From Rhynchospora pubera (taxonomy: Eukaryota; Streptophyta; Magnoliopsida; Poales; Cyperaceae), in contig CM051461.1 in NCBI GenBank assembly GCA_028095005.1, forward strand, positions 27,215,432 through 27,279,431: a DNA stretch of 64,000 nt, written 5' to 3'. Below the pieces are notes generated by a model. It worked only from the letters and a program-made list of their open reading frames with translations, did no database searches and had not been told where the DNA came from. Made by a program: the position numbers and the translations under genes. The number at the start of each line of letters is the position of its first letter. The stretch's first letter is position 1. Positions 14,736 to 27,057 of the stretch are shown here, piece by piece.

Positions 14736-14841
14736 AATCTGTAAAATCCTCAAATATACTCAGAATCTGTAAAATCCTCAAATCCTCAAATATACTCAGA
14801 ATCTGTAAAATCCTCAAATATACTCAGAATCTGTAAAATCT
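14736..14841. repeat. Local micro-expansion inside one satellite unit
   Basis: The fragment containing ATACTCAGAATCTGTAAAAT plus CCTCAA is repeated three to four times with a period of about 33 bp, inside a single unit. It is a short replication-slippage or unequal-exchange product within the larger array. Confidence 0.8.
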
Positions 14842-17800
14842 GGACAATATGTGAATAATTACAATGTACAATCCAATCGTTTTGAATAATTCAGCTCATA
14901 AACATATTATACACAATATAAAGAGAGCTTAAATATAGATTATTGTGATGAAATGACTTAAAATTAATGCAAAATAGTTTGAAATGCTCAAATATACTTA
15001 AAATCTTTAAAATCTGAACATTATTTGCATAATTACAATTTATAATCCAATCGTTTTGAATAAGTGATATCATAAATATATTCTAGATTATATAAATAGC
15101 TTTAATATACATTATTGTGATCAAATGACTTAAAATGAATGCAAAAGCGCTTGAAATGCTCAAATCTAGTCAGAATCTGTAAAATCTACATATTATGTGA
15201 ATAATTTCAATGTACAATCCAATCGTTTTGAATAATTGAGCTCATGAATATATTCTAGACTTTATAAAGAGTTTAATAATAGATTATTGTAATCAAATGA
15301 CTTAAAATGAATGAAAAATCGCTTAAAATGCTCAAATATACTTAGAATTTGTAAAATCTGCACATTATGTGAATAATTACAATGTATGAACCAATCTTTC
15401 TTAATAATTGACCTCATAAACATATTTTAAACTATATAAAGATCATAAATATAGATTACTGTGGTCAAATATAGCCTTAAACTATATAAAGATCATAAAC
15501 ATAGCCTTAAATGCTCAAATATACTCAGAATCTTTCAAATCTGCACATAATATGCATAATTACAATATATAATCCAATCATTTTGAGTAATTTATATCCT
15601 AAACATACTCTAGATAAAATAAAGAGTTAAATATATATTATTGTGATGAAATCACCTAAAACAAATGCAAAATCGCTTGAAATGCTCAAATAAACTTAGA
15701 ATCTGTAAAATATGTACATTATGTGAATAATTACAATGTATAATCCAATTGTTTAGAATAAATTAGCTCATAAACATATTTTAAACTATATAAAGAGCTT
15801 AAATATAGAATATTGTCATCAAATAACTTAAAATGAATGCAAATTCAATTGAAATGCTCAAAAACTTAGAATCTGTATAATAAGAACATTATGTGAATAA
15901 TTACAATGTATAATCCAATCATTTTGAATAATTGAGCTCATAAACATATTTTAGACTATATAAATAGCTTAAATATAGATTATTGTGATAAAATAACTTA
16001 AAATGAATGCAAAATCGCTTGAAATGCTTCAATATACTCAGAATCTTTAAGATCTTCAGATCATTTGCGCAATTACAATGTATAATCCAATCGTTTTGAA
16101 TAACTTAGTTTAGAAATATATTCTAAACTATATAAAGATCATAAATATAGATTACTGTGATCAAATGACTTATAAAGAATACAGAATCGTTTGAATGCTC
16201 AAATATAGTCAGAAATTATGAAATCCGTATATTATGTGAATAATTACAATGTATAATCCAATCATTTTGAATAAGTGAGTTCTTAAACATATTCTAGACT
16301 ATATAAAGAGCTTAAATATAAATTATTGTGATCAAATGACTTAAATTGAATGCAAAATTGCTTAAAATTCTTAAATATACTTAGAATTTGTCAAATCTGC
16401 ACATTATGTGAATAATTACAATGTATAATCCAATCTTTCTTAATAATTGACCTCATAAACATATTCTAAACTATATAAAGTGCATAAATATTGATTATTG
16501 TGATCAAATGACTTAAAATAAATGCAAATTCGCTTCAAATGCTCATATATACTCGGAATCTGTAAATCTGCACAATATGTGAATAATTACAATGTATAAT
16601 CCAATCATTTTGAATAATTGAGTTCATAAAAAAATTCTACATAATATTAAAGAGCTATAATATAGATTATTGTGATCAAATGACTTAAAATTAATGCAAA
16701 ATCGATTGAAATGCTCAAATATACTCAGAATCTTTAAAATCTGCAAATTATTTGCATAATTTTAATGTATAATCTAATTGTTTTGAATAAGTGATATCAT
16801 AAACATATTCTAAACTATATAAAGAGCTTAAATTTAAATTATTGTGATCAAATGACTTAAAATGAATACAAAATCTCTCGAAAAGCTAAAATACACTTAG
16901 AATATGTAAAATCTGCATATTTTGTGAATAATTACAATGGATAATCCAATCTTTCTTAATAATTGACCTCATAAACATATTCTAAACTATATAAAGAGCA
17001 TAAATATAGATTATTGTGATCAAATGACTTAAAATAAATGCAAAATATCTTCAAATGATCATATATAACTCAGAATCTGTTAAATCTGCACAATATGTGA
17101 ATAATTACAATGTATAATCCAATCATTTTGAATAATTAAGCTCATAAACAAATTCTACACAATTTTAAGAGTTTAAATATAGATTATTGTGATCAAATGA
17201 CTTAAAATTAATGCAAAATCGATTGAAATTCTCAAATATACTCAGAATCTTTCAAATATGAATATTATGTGCATAATTACAATGTATAATCCAATTGTTT
17301 TGAATAAGTGACATCATAAACATATTCTAGACTATATAAAGAGCATAAATATACATTATTGTGATCAAATGACTTAAAATGAATGCAAAATCGCTTGAAA
17401 TGCTAAAATATACTCAGAATCTGTAAAATCTGCATATTATGTGAATAATTACAACGTACAATCCAATCGTTTTGAATAATTGAGCTCATAACCATATTTT
17501 AGACTTTATAAAGAACTTAATTATAGATTATTGTGATCAAATGACTTAAAATGAATGCAAAATCACTTCAAATGCTCCAATATACTAAGAATCTTTAAAA
17601 TCTTCACATCATGTGCGCAATTACAATGTATAATCCAATCGTTTTGAATAACTTAGTTCAGAAACATATTCTAAACTATATAAAGATTATAAATATAGAT
17701 TACTCTGGTCAAATGTCTTAAAATGAATACAAAATCGTTTGAAATGCTCAAATATACTCAGAAATTGTAAAATCCATATATTAAGTGAATAATTACAATG

Positions 17801-19359
17801 TATAATCCAATCGTTTTGAATATGTGAGCTCATAAACATATTCTAGACTATATAAAGAGCTTAAATATTGATTATTGTCATCAAATAACTTAAAATAAAT
17901 GCAAAATCGCTTCAAATGCCAAAATATACACAGAATTTGTAAAATCTGCAAATTATGTGTGTATACAATGTATAATCCAATCATTTTGAATAAGTGTGTT
18001 CGTAAATAAATTCTATACTATATAAAGAACATAAATATGGATGATTATTATCAAATGATTTAAATTGAATGGAAAATCATTTAAAAAGATCAAATATACT
18101 CGGAATCTGTATATTATGCATATTACGTTAATAATTACAATGTGTAACCCAATCATTTTGAATTATGAGCTCGCAAACATATTCTAGACTATTCAAAAAA
18201 CATAAAATGAGAGCAAAATCATTTAAAATGCTAAAATGTACTCAGAATCTGTAAAATCTGCACATTATGTGAATACTTACAATGTATAAAACCAATCTTT
18301 TTGAATAATTGACCGCATAAACATAATCTAGACTATACAAAAATATATATATAAATTATTGTGATCAAATGACTTAAAATGAATGAAAAATCGCTTAAAA
18401 TGCTCAAGTATACTTAGAATCTGTAAAATATGCACATTATGTAAATAATTACAATTTATAAACCAATCTTTTTGAATAACTGACCACATAAACATATTTT
18501 AGACTATATAAAGAGCATAAATATAGATTATTGTGATTAAATGACTTAAATCAATGCAAGATCGATTGAAATGCTCAAATATACTAAAAATCTTTCAAAT
18601 CTGCATATTATATTCGTAATTGCAACGTATAATCCAATTGTTTCGTAAAAACATATTCTAGACTATATAAAAATCATAAATATAGTTTATTGTAATCAAA
18701 TGACTTAAAATGAATGCAAAATAGCTTCAAATGCTCAAATATACTCATAATCTTTCAAATATGCACATTATGTGCATAATTACAAAGTATAATCCAATTG
18801 TTTTGAATAAGTTATATCATAAACATATTCTAGACAAAACAAAGAGCTTAAGAATGCGAAATCGCTTGAAATGTTCAAATAACCTCATAATCTTTAAAAT
18901 CTGCACATTATGTAAAAAATTACAATGTATAATACAATGCTTTCAAATAAGTGAGTTCTTAAACATATTCTAAACTATATAAAGAGCATCAATATAGATT
19001 ATTGTGATCAAATGACTAAAAATGAATTTAAAATCGCTTGAAATGCTCAAATATACTCAGAACCTGTAAATTCTGCAAATTATATGAATAATTATAATGT
19101 ATAATCCAATCATTCTTAATAAATGAGTTCATAAACATATTATAAACTATATAAAGATCATAAATTTAGATTATTGTCTTCAAATCACTTAAAATGAATG
19201 CAAAATCGCATGAAATTCTTAAATATACTCAGAATCTGTAAAATCTGCAAATTATGTGAATAATTATAATGTATAATCCAATTGTTTTGAATAAATAATT
19301 CATAAACATATTATAAACTATATAAAGAGCTTAAAAATAGATTATTGTGATCAAATGAC

Positions 19360-21065
19360 TTAATATTAATGCAAAATCGGTTGAAATGCTCAAATATTCT
19401 CATAATATGTAAAATCTGCACATAATGTTTCTTAATTACAATGTATAATATAATCATTTTGAATAAGTAAGTTCATAAATATATTCTAGTCTATATAAAG
19501 AGCTTAAACATAGATTATTGTGTTCAAATGACTTAAAATGAAAGTAGAATCGTTTCAAATGCTCAAATATACTCAGAATCAATAAAATCTGCACATCATG
19601 TGCATAATTACAATGTATAATCCAAACATTTTGAATAAGTGAGTTCATAAACATATTCTAAACTATATAAAAAGCATAAATATAGCTTATTTTGATCAAA
19701 TGACTTAAAATGAATGCAACATCGCTTGAAATGCTCAACTATACACAGAATCTTTCAAATCTGCATATTATGTGCATAATTACAATGTATAATCCAAACG
19801 TTTTGAATATATCATAAACTTATTCTAGACAAAATAAAGAGCTTAAATATATATTATTGTGATCAAATTACTTAAAACGAATGCAAAATCGCTTGAAATC
19901 CTCAAATATACTTAGAATCTTTAAAATCTGCATGTGTGATAAATTACAATGTATAATCCAATGCTTTTGAATAAATGAATTCGAAAACATATTCTAGATT
20001 ATATAAAGAGCATTAATATAGATTGTTGTTATCAAATGACTTAAAATGAATTTAAAATCGCTTGAAATGCTCAAATCTACTCTGAATCTGTAAAATCTGC
20101 AAATTTTTTGAATAATTATAATGTATAATCTAATCATTTTTTATAAATGAGTTCATAAATATATTATAAACTATATAAAGAGTATAAATGTAGATTTTTG
20201 TCATCAAATAACTTAATATTAATGCAAAATCAGTTGAAATGCTCAAATATTCTCATAATCTGTAAAATCTGCACATAATGTTTCTTAATTACAATGTATA
20301 ATATAATCATTTTGAATAAGTAAGTTCATAAATATATTCTAGTCTATATAAAGAGCTTAAACATAGATTATTGTGTTCAAATGACTTTAAATGAAAGTAG
20401 AATCGTTTCAAATGCTCAAATATACTCAGAATCAATAAAATCTGCACATCATGTGCGTAATTACAATGTATAATCCAATCATTTTGAATAAGTGAGTTCA
20501 TAAACATATTCTAAACTATATAAAAAGCATAAATATAGCTTATTTTGATCAAATGACTTAAAATGAATGCAACATTGCTTGAAATGCTCAACTATACACA
20601 GAATCTTTCAAATCTGCATATTATGTGCATAATTACAATGTATAATCCAAACGTTTTGAATATATCATAAACATATTCTAGACAAAATAAAGAGCTTAAA
20701 TATATATTATTGTGATCAAATTACTTAAAACGAATGCAAAATCGCTTGAAATCCTCAAATATACTTAGAATCTTTAAAATCTGCATATGTGATAAATTAC
20801 AATGTATAATCCAATGCTTTTGAATAAATGAATTCGAAAACATATTCTAGATTATATAAAGAGCATTAATATAGATTGTTGTTATCAAATGACTTAAAAT
20901 GAATTTAAAATCGCTTGAAATGCTCAAATCTACTCTGAATCTGTAAAATCTGCAAATTTTTTGAATAATTATAATGTATAATCTAATCATTTTTTTATAA
21001 ATGAGTTCATAAATATATTATAAACTATATAAAGAGCATAAATGTAGATTTTTGTCATCAAATAA
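19360..21065. repeat. Recent 853-bp duplication (five-unit block)
   Basis: The block of about 19,360-20,212 is repeated nearly base for base at about 20,213-21,065. The word GAATAAGTAAGTTCATAAAT at 19,461 recurs at 20,314 (offset 853). Private variants such as TTCTAGTCTATATAAAG, GTGTTCAAATGAC and ATGCTTTTGAATAAATGAAT recur in the same order. 853 is five satellite units, so this is a higher-order duplication much younger than the divergence between neighbouring units. Confidence 0.85.
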
Positions 21066-22505
21066 CTTAAAATGAATGCAAAATCGCTTGAAATACTTAA
21101 ATATACTCAGAATCTGTAAAATCTGCACATCATGTGAGTAATTACAACATGTAATCCCATCGTTTTGAATATGTGAGCTCATAAACATATTCTAGACTAT
21201 ATAAAGAGCTTAAATATAGATCATTTTCATCAAATAACTTAAAATGAAAACATCAATTGAAATGCTCAAATAAACTAAGAATTTGTAAAATATGCACATT
21301 ATGAGAATAATTACAATGTATAATCCAATCGTTTTGAATAATTGAGCTCATAAACATATTCTAGACAATATAAAAAGCTTAAATATAGATTATTGTCATC
21401 AAATAATTTAAAATGAATGTAACATCACTTGAAATGCTCAAATAAACTATAAAAAAACACTTAAAATGAATAAAAGATGGCTTGAAATGCTCAATTATAC
21501 TCAGAATCTGTAAAATATGCAAATTATGTGAATAATTACAATGTATAATGCAATTGTTTTGAATAATTTAGCTCATAAACATATTCTAGACTATATAAAG
21601 AGTTTCAATGTACATTGTTGAGATCAAAATCGATTAAAATACTCAAATATACTCAGAATCTGTAAAATCTGCACATTATGTGAATACTTACAACGTATAA
21701 TCCAATCATTTTGATTAATTGACCGCTTAAACATATTTTTATACTTTATATATAGCATATATAGAGATTATGGAGATCAGATGACTTAAAATAAATGAAA
21801 ATTCACTGAAAATTCTGAAATATAGTAAAATCTGAAAAATCTGCATATTATGTGAATAATTACATTGTACAAACCAATCTTTTTGAATAATTGATCTCAT
21901 AAACATATTCTAGACAATATAAAGAGTATAAATAAAGATTATTGTGATCAAAGGAGTTAAAATGAATGCAAAATCACTTGAAATGTTCAAATATACTCAA
22001 AATCTTTAAAATCTGCACATCATATTCGTAATTATAATGTATAATCCAATTGTTTTAAATCGGTGAATTCGTAAACTTATTCTAGACTATATAAAAAAAA
22101 CATAATTATAGTTTATTGTGATAAAATGACTTAAAATGAATGTAAAATAACTTGAAATGTTCAAATTTACTCAGAATCTTTAGAATCTTTCAAATATGCA
22201 CATTATGTGCATAATTACAATGTATAATCCAATCGTATTGAATATGTCAGCTCATAAACATATTCTAGACTATATAAAAAATTTAAATATTTAGAAAAAT
22301 TTGAATGTCCCGTATAGAATGTAAGATAAATAATTTTACAATTATTAGAATGTACTAAAAAGAGGAGAAAGCACCTCTGATGATATGTAACTAAGTACAT
22401 GCACTATTGAAAGCACCTCTTATTTTGAGGAAAACTGAAAAACTTTTATCTGTAAGGATGGTTGTATGGAACATAATTTTGAGTGGCCTTGTCTCCATTT
22501 TTCAG

Positions 22506-22858
22506 GTAATTACGGTGAAATAGTAAATGTGGAACTGTCGATGGACCGTCTCGTAAGTCAACTTTTTATTCTTTTTATACTTGTCTCCATTATAAGAGTT
22601 GTTTCTTATATTTTATTTTACTTGATAATATTGCTAAATCGTTAATTAATTTTTTTGTTCTTTGAGTTTAGGTCAATCTTCCTCATGGATATGGATATGT
22701 TGAGTTTAAAAAAACAGTACTGATGCTGAGAAGGCTCTTCTTTATATGGATGGGGTAACAAACCTCCCTTTGTTTCATCTATACTGTTTAGTTCTATTTT
22801 TCTCCTGTTCTATTTATGTTGCAGGACTGAGATAGAGTGGTATCCAGGGAATGCTTGA
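22506..22858 (+). pseudogene. SR45/RNPS1-type RNA-binding protein gene fragment
   Basis: Exon-like pieces lie at 22,506-22,552, 22,672-22,754 and about 22,825-22,858, separated by GT-AG introns. They read NYGEIVNVELSMDRL, then VNLPHGYGYVEF, then TDAEKALLYMDG, which is the RRM segment of plant SR45 and animal RNPS1, a splicing activator and exon-junction-complex factor. The second exon carries a frameshift in the A-run after VEF (11 bases where 9 are expected). The third piece reaches a stop soon after a degenerate TEIEW. No first exon or RS-rich tails are present. Retained introns show a copy of genomic DNA, not a retrocopy. It starts about 200 bp after the satellite ends and shares orientation with the two gene fragments downstream. 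Confidence 0.75.
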
Positions 22859-23398
22859 CCCATCAATAAATAGATTCAAATCATCTTTATTGTAGTGATT
22901 TATCCTTTCTATTATTAGATTAAATGGTAAATTAATTAAGGAGATTCAAGTTTTAGAAATTGAAGACTAAAATGCCCCTATCCTTTTTCTCTCACAACAT
23001 TCCATTTAATTGAAAGCCACTGTCATTCTTTCTAAGAAAATGCTTTCCATTTCAAATGACTAGAGAGATTTGTTTGTTCTCCCATATATATGTAATTTAA
23101 GGCTAATTAATGAATTTTTCTTAAATTAGTGCCAAGTAGTATCAAAGCAAATCTTTCTAGAATGGAAGGCAAATAATCATGCATTTTTTTTTTAAAGAAA
23201 TCGGTGACCAAGAATATTGAAATATGCAAGTGCGTACCAAACTAACAATTTAAATGTTTAAATTATATAAAAGAAAACAAGGTAAATTTTCTGCAATTTA
23301 AATGTTTGATTAAATGCCTCGGAAAGAACACTTGCATTTTCATTCTTTTATATTTATTGTTTTTCTTTTCAGTTTGGTGATGATAGATCCTTAAAATG

Positions 23399-23706
23399 GC
23401 AAAGTGCATAAGAGATCGTCTAGAGGCAATGGATCAAGCAAATGCTGAGAGCTGACGGCTATTGGGCTGTTGGGAATGTACACCAGCAGATCGGACCCGC
23501 ACACCAGTGACCAATGGTCTTTGCAAAAAATTGCGAAAAATGATGATAGATTTTCAGGTACCAAGGTAGAGGTGCAAGAAAAAGACAGAGAAAAGGTACT
23601 ACACTATAACTGGAGAGGTGCAAGAAGAGGTTGTAATTGAGAAGATCATATCTGACGGCCAGAGCGAAGAGCTCCTCAAGACTTCTATTCTGCATGGCAG
23701 GGGAAT
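23399..23706 (+). pseudogene. SYP1-type syntaxin (Qa-SNARE) gene fragment
   Basis: The frame starting at 23,399 reads RDRLEAMDQANAES, a TGA stop (23,453-23,455, probably from CGA), then RLLGCWECTPADRTRTPVTN and, further on, EKRYYTITGEVQEEVVIEKI and ISDGQSEELL. This is the Habc-to-linker region of plasma-membrane syntaxins of the plant SYP1 group, which mediate vesicle fusion. A second stop (TAG) and a short deletion follow the FQ motif. The piece ends at HGRGM followed by a GT donor; the SNARE helix and membrane anchor are missing. Non-functional. It is one of three unrelated gene pieces in the same orientation. Confidence 0.75.
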
Positions 23707-24013
23707 GGTAAACAGTTCCCTTAAATTAATACATTTGTCTTCATGAATTTCATTACATTTGGCTGATGAACCCTTAACATCTTGCTATTTGGATTACTGA
23801 TTATAACATCTTAACTCGTAACCCTTGATTGACCAAATGTCTACTGTATTCTTCAATGAATTTACCCGGTTAAAGTGCTAAAAGGACAAGCCGAGCTAAA
23901 TTGAGGTTTACAAAATGATCCAGAGAATAGTCTGATGTACCGATCGTTTTCTTCAATATTCCTATTTCCTTACTTTGCATCACTTAATAATAATGCATGA
24001 TACTTCCTTTTAG

Positions 24014-24925
24014 GTTTATTATGATTACCAAAGGATTCGGCAGAAACAAAAATGTATGAGCAGTTTGTCAAGGAGCTAGAGGACATCTCTTCTCCAACCA
24101 GCACACCTAATTCAAGTACTGGTACAGGTAATTAACTTCCCGTTCTTTTTTCTGGAAAACAATGTCTTAAATTTCATTAGACACTTTTTAGTATTGGTCC
24201 ACCAGATCTGCATTCAGCAATAAAAGCAATATTAGTAGAAAGAACTAAAGTAGGATTGTAAAAAAGATGCATACACGATTCTAGGACTTATATGCTTTAA
24301 TGCTTCATCTTTTTTTTTCAATTTAATGTGCCAACAAATTTTTTGTTTGGAGCTTATTGGGGATTTATTTCTTCATTTAAAGAATGTATCATTTACATTA
24401 AGCTGGTGCTGTGTTTTTGTTCTACTTTTGTCTTTACTCTTTGTTTTATATATATAGGTTCTAATATGCTGATCAATTGGTTTCTATTTGGGATAATTAA
24501 TGAGAAAAAATCTTAATTTAAAATATAAAAGATGAAAAAGTGTAAAACCAAAAGGAACACTGTAAAATGAAAATATGGTCCAGTGATTGAATTATTGATG
24601 TCGTCAGGCTCTCTTTTTAAGTTCTTATATTATAAATTTATAACCTACACGCATATATAACTTATACGTCTATCTGGATAATCTTCTTTATTTGTCGAAT
24701 AGCTAGGTCGTGCAGTACACTAATTAATCATTTCATTTAAACCTTGATGTTATAAATTGAAGTAAATGGCACCTCATTTTTGTTAATTTGTTTTCTCTAA
24801 TATTATTATGATTTTCTTTTCTATTAGAAAGAGGAGAACCAAAAAGTGAGAGTGATGTTAGCTCAAGTACACAAGCGATACAAGATGATGAGAGCAACTT
24901 GGATATTTCAACTTGTGTTTGCCTC
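24014..24925 (+). pseudogene. Unrecognised gene fragment, two exon-like pieces
   Basis: An acceptor-like TTTTAG precedes 24,014. A frame from 24,052 reads MYEQFVKELEDISSPTSTPN and continues SSTGT to a GT donor near 24,128. A second piece from 24,828, after CTATTAG, continues in the correct phase as ERGEPKSESDVSSSTQAIQD and DESNLDIST. Preserved intron phase argues that this was a real gene. The protein is acidic and serine-rich, and I do not recognise it. The first piece is frame-shifted relative to the bases just after its acceptor. A further exon-like stretch at about 25,281-25,410 (EAFIKVHYANPKENENKY in one frame) may belong to the same source. Confidence 0.4.
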
Positions 24926-25499
24926 TCTTGTACTTGTTTGCACAATAGTAACTTACACGTACAACTTATTTTGTTGTTATGTATATGTAGCTTAATTAGC
25001 ACTTTTCATGAGAAACTAACTTAGTAACTTGCACGTACGACTTTTAAATATTTTTGAAATATATAAAATAAAAAATGCCCGCACATTGAGCATTTTTGGA
25101 AAACTCTTCTTTGTCAATTAGTCATGCTCCTTTTGACTGAAGGGCTCCTTGCTACTCATGAACTACTTGTTATCGAAGGGAAGATTGCATGAATTTATAG
25201 TGTCTACTTGATTTCTGTATTGATTCCTTTAATTTATCTCAGCATTATATATTTCTTATCTTCTTAGGTATGATATTGTAGGCTCAGGAAGCATTTATCA
25301 AAGTTCATTATGCGAATCCAAAGGAGAATGAGAATAAGTACAGCGGTAATGAGGAGGCATGGTCGCTAGAGAGTTTATATGCAGCATACAGAATTCACCT
25401 TAGTTGTTAGGATTCAGTAGTGATGTTTTCATTTCAATGCGCCAGGATTGTTTGTTATTATTGTGGTTATGTACTCTTTTTATCTTAATGAAGTTTTTA

Positions 25500-25529
25500 G
25501 CCCGCACATTGAGCGGGCATTGCTGCTAG
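25500..25529 (+). mobile_element. Helitron-like 3' terminus (plus strand)
   Basis: GCCCGC-ACATTGA-GCGGGC forms a perfect six-base-pair hairpin (25,500-25,518). It is followed seven bases later by CTAG (25,526-25,529) and then a host T. This matches the Helitron 3' end. The gene fragments at 22,506-24,925 lie upstream on the same strand, as expected for cargo of a gene-capturing Helitron. A partial copy of the hairpin (GCCCGCACATTGAGC) occurs at about 25,078-25,092. The 5' TC end was not located. Confidence 0.65.
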
Positions 25530-26825
25530 TTGGTATATAAAAGATATATATAGTGATTACTAATTGATGCTAGCTAATTAATTTTATCCTAAATGTAATG
25601 TAGACGAGTGGTTTATTACTTGTTTAGGAGTTCAATACTCGATAGAAAGTTGAGGATTAAAGATAATGGGATGGTTATCAATAATTAGTAAGAAAATGCA
25701 AACTTGGAGAACATTTTTTTGTCAGTGATGGGATGATTTTGATTAATTATTCGCCAAGTATTGTATCCCTATATTTCTTGTCTCTTTATAAGCTACGATC
25801 TTACAGACTGTCATAGAAGAAACTTTTATTGGAGTAGTAATCATATAAAAAATATCATGTAATGAATTAGAAAATAAGTTTGTAGGTCAAAAAGGTATGA
25901 TTACAGGAGTTAATGACCTATATTAGATAAATATTACATTTTTTACAAAAATGGGCGTGAAATTTTTTTTAATAAGCAGTATATTAGTATGTAAAAACAA
26001 GTGATTCAGATTAAAACCACAAACACACAAAATAAACACATCTTATCATGAAACATCACGTGGGGTGTGTTTGGAAGAGGAGTGAATAAGAATGAATAAG
26101 GAAATAGCACATCTTTTGAAAGAAATCGTAATACTGACTCCTTTAGGCAGAGAAGCACTGATTTTAATAATTTCAAGTTATGCGCTTCATGGGTTTTCAA
26201 ATTATCTTGGATCCGAGTCATTTACTGAGTATTGAGTTGTATGAGTTTTGATTGTCTGAGTTTATCGAGGTAAATCCAATTGAAATTATTTTGATTTTTT
26301 CGAATGACTAGAATTGAATTTGGATTTTGTCACGTCTATGCTTATCCATGATAATAATTATATTTCACTAAGCTAGATCGTCAATTTTCAAGAATAATAA
26401 TCGTTGCGGCACACTACTATTGGACATTTTTCTACTAGATTATACCGTTTATTGTGGTTTGAAAGATAACACATCGTGGAAAGGGATTTTTCTTTTTTTT
26501 TTATTCAGATAGCAAGGAAATTATTTTACATTTCAAGTCTCTTGAAAAACAAAAAAAAATCAGTAAACTTAAAATGGTAAGTCAATCTTTTTTTATTTAA
26601 AACCTGATATTAATATTATTACTACTCAACAAACCCTTATAATATGCTGGCAGCCCGGCACACAAAAGCGTACCATAGGATTCAAAAAGATCATTAAAAC
26701 TTAGAAGGCAACAACAGGATAATGTAGAATTTACTTCACTTATTATATTTTCATTTATCCACAAGGTCCTTGATTCCTTGGTAAAGTTTGGAGAAGGATA
26801 TGTTTTCTTTGACTGTGCGGGCCAT
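25530..26825. other. Gene-free intergenic DNA
   Basis: No gene is seen. A lone GTGTGTTTGGAAGAGGAGTG word at about 26,064-26,083 resembles one end of the short MITEs found elsewhere in the window, but I could not pair it. Confidence 0.5.
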
Positions 26826-26994
26826 GGTTTTCAATACCCTACCGGCATTCATACCGGTCAGTGGCCGAAATCCAGTATTTTTTTGAAATTTTCCAGTATT
26901 TCCTCTCTAAATATCGGATACTGTCATTTCGGCCACCATTCTGGTATCCAGTATTACCGGAATTTTCCGGTAAGCGGTAGGGTATTGAAAACAC
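26826..26994. mobile_element. MITE-like element, GTTTTCAATACC family, copy 1
   Basis: GGTTTTCAATACCCTACCG at the left is mirrored by CGGTAGGGTATTGAAAAC at the right. Inner CCGGTCAGTGGCCGAAAT is mirrored by ATTTCGGCCACC, and a CCGGAATTTTCCGG palindrome lies near the right arm. A related copy is at 36,881-37,025. No coding capacity, and the target duplication is not clear. Confidence 0.65.
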
Positions 26995-27057
26995 TGGTGC
27001 GAGCACGTGGAATTGATAAAGAACTAAGGTCCCGTTTGGATCGTATGGGAATAGGAG

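Larger units (their letters stand above)
5345..22290. repeat. AT-rich satellite array, unit about 170 bp
   Basis: Roughly 90-95 head-to-tail copies of a unit of about 170 bp lie here, interrupted once by a 945-bp transposon. Landmark words recurring once per unit include CATAAACATATTCTAGAC, TATAAAGAGCTTAAATATAG, TTGTGATCAAATGACTTAAA, ATACTCAGAATCTGTAAAAT and AATAATTACAATGTATAATC. Copies diverge by point changes and small indels, and some are truncated, so the array is mostly old and locally re-amplified. The unit has nucleosome-scale length, as many plant centromeric and subtelomeric satellites do, but this array ends about 28 kb from an expressed-looking gene. Chance open frames of 60-97 codons on the minus strand arise because many units lack stops in one frame. 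Confidence 0.95.

Noticed and set aside
6330..22400. Many minus-strand frames of 60-97 codons with a shared protein-like pattern (NYSHNVQILQILSIFEHF)
   Set aside because: They are translations of the satellite unit, which often lacks stops in one frame. Each frame breaks at unit indels, has no consistent start and no resemblance to a known protein.
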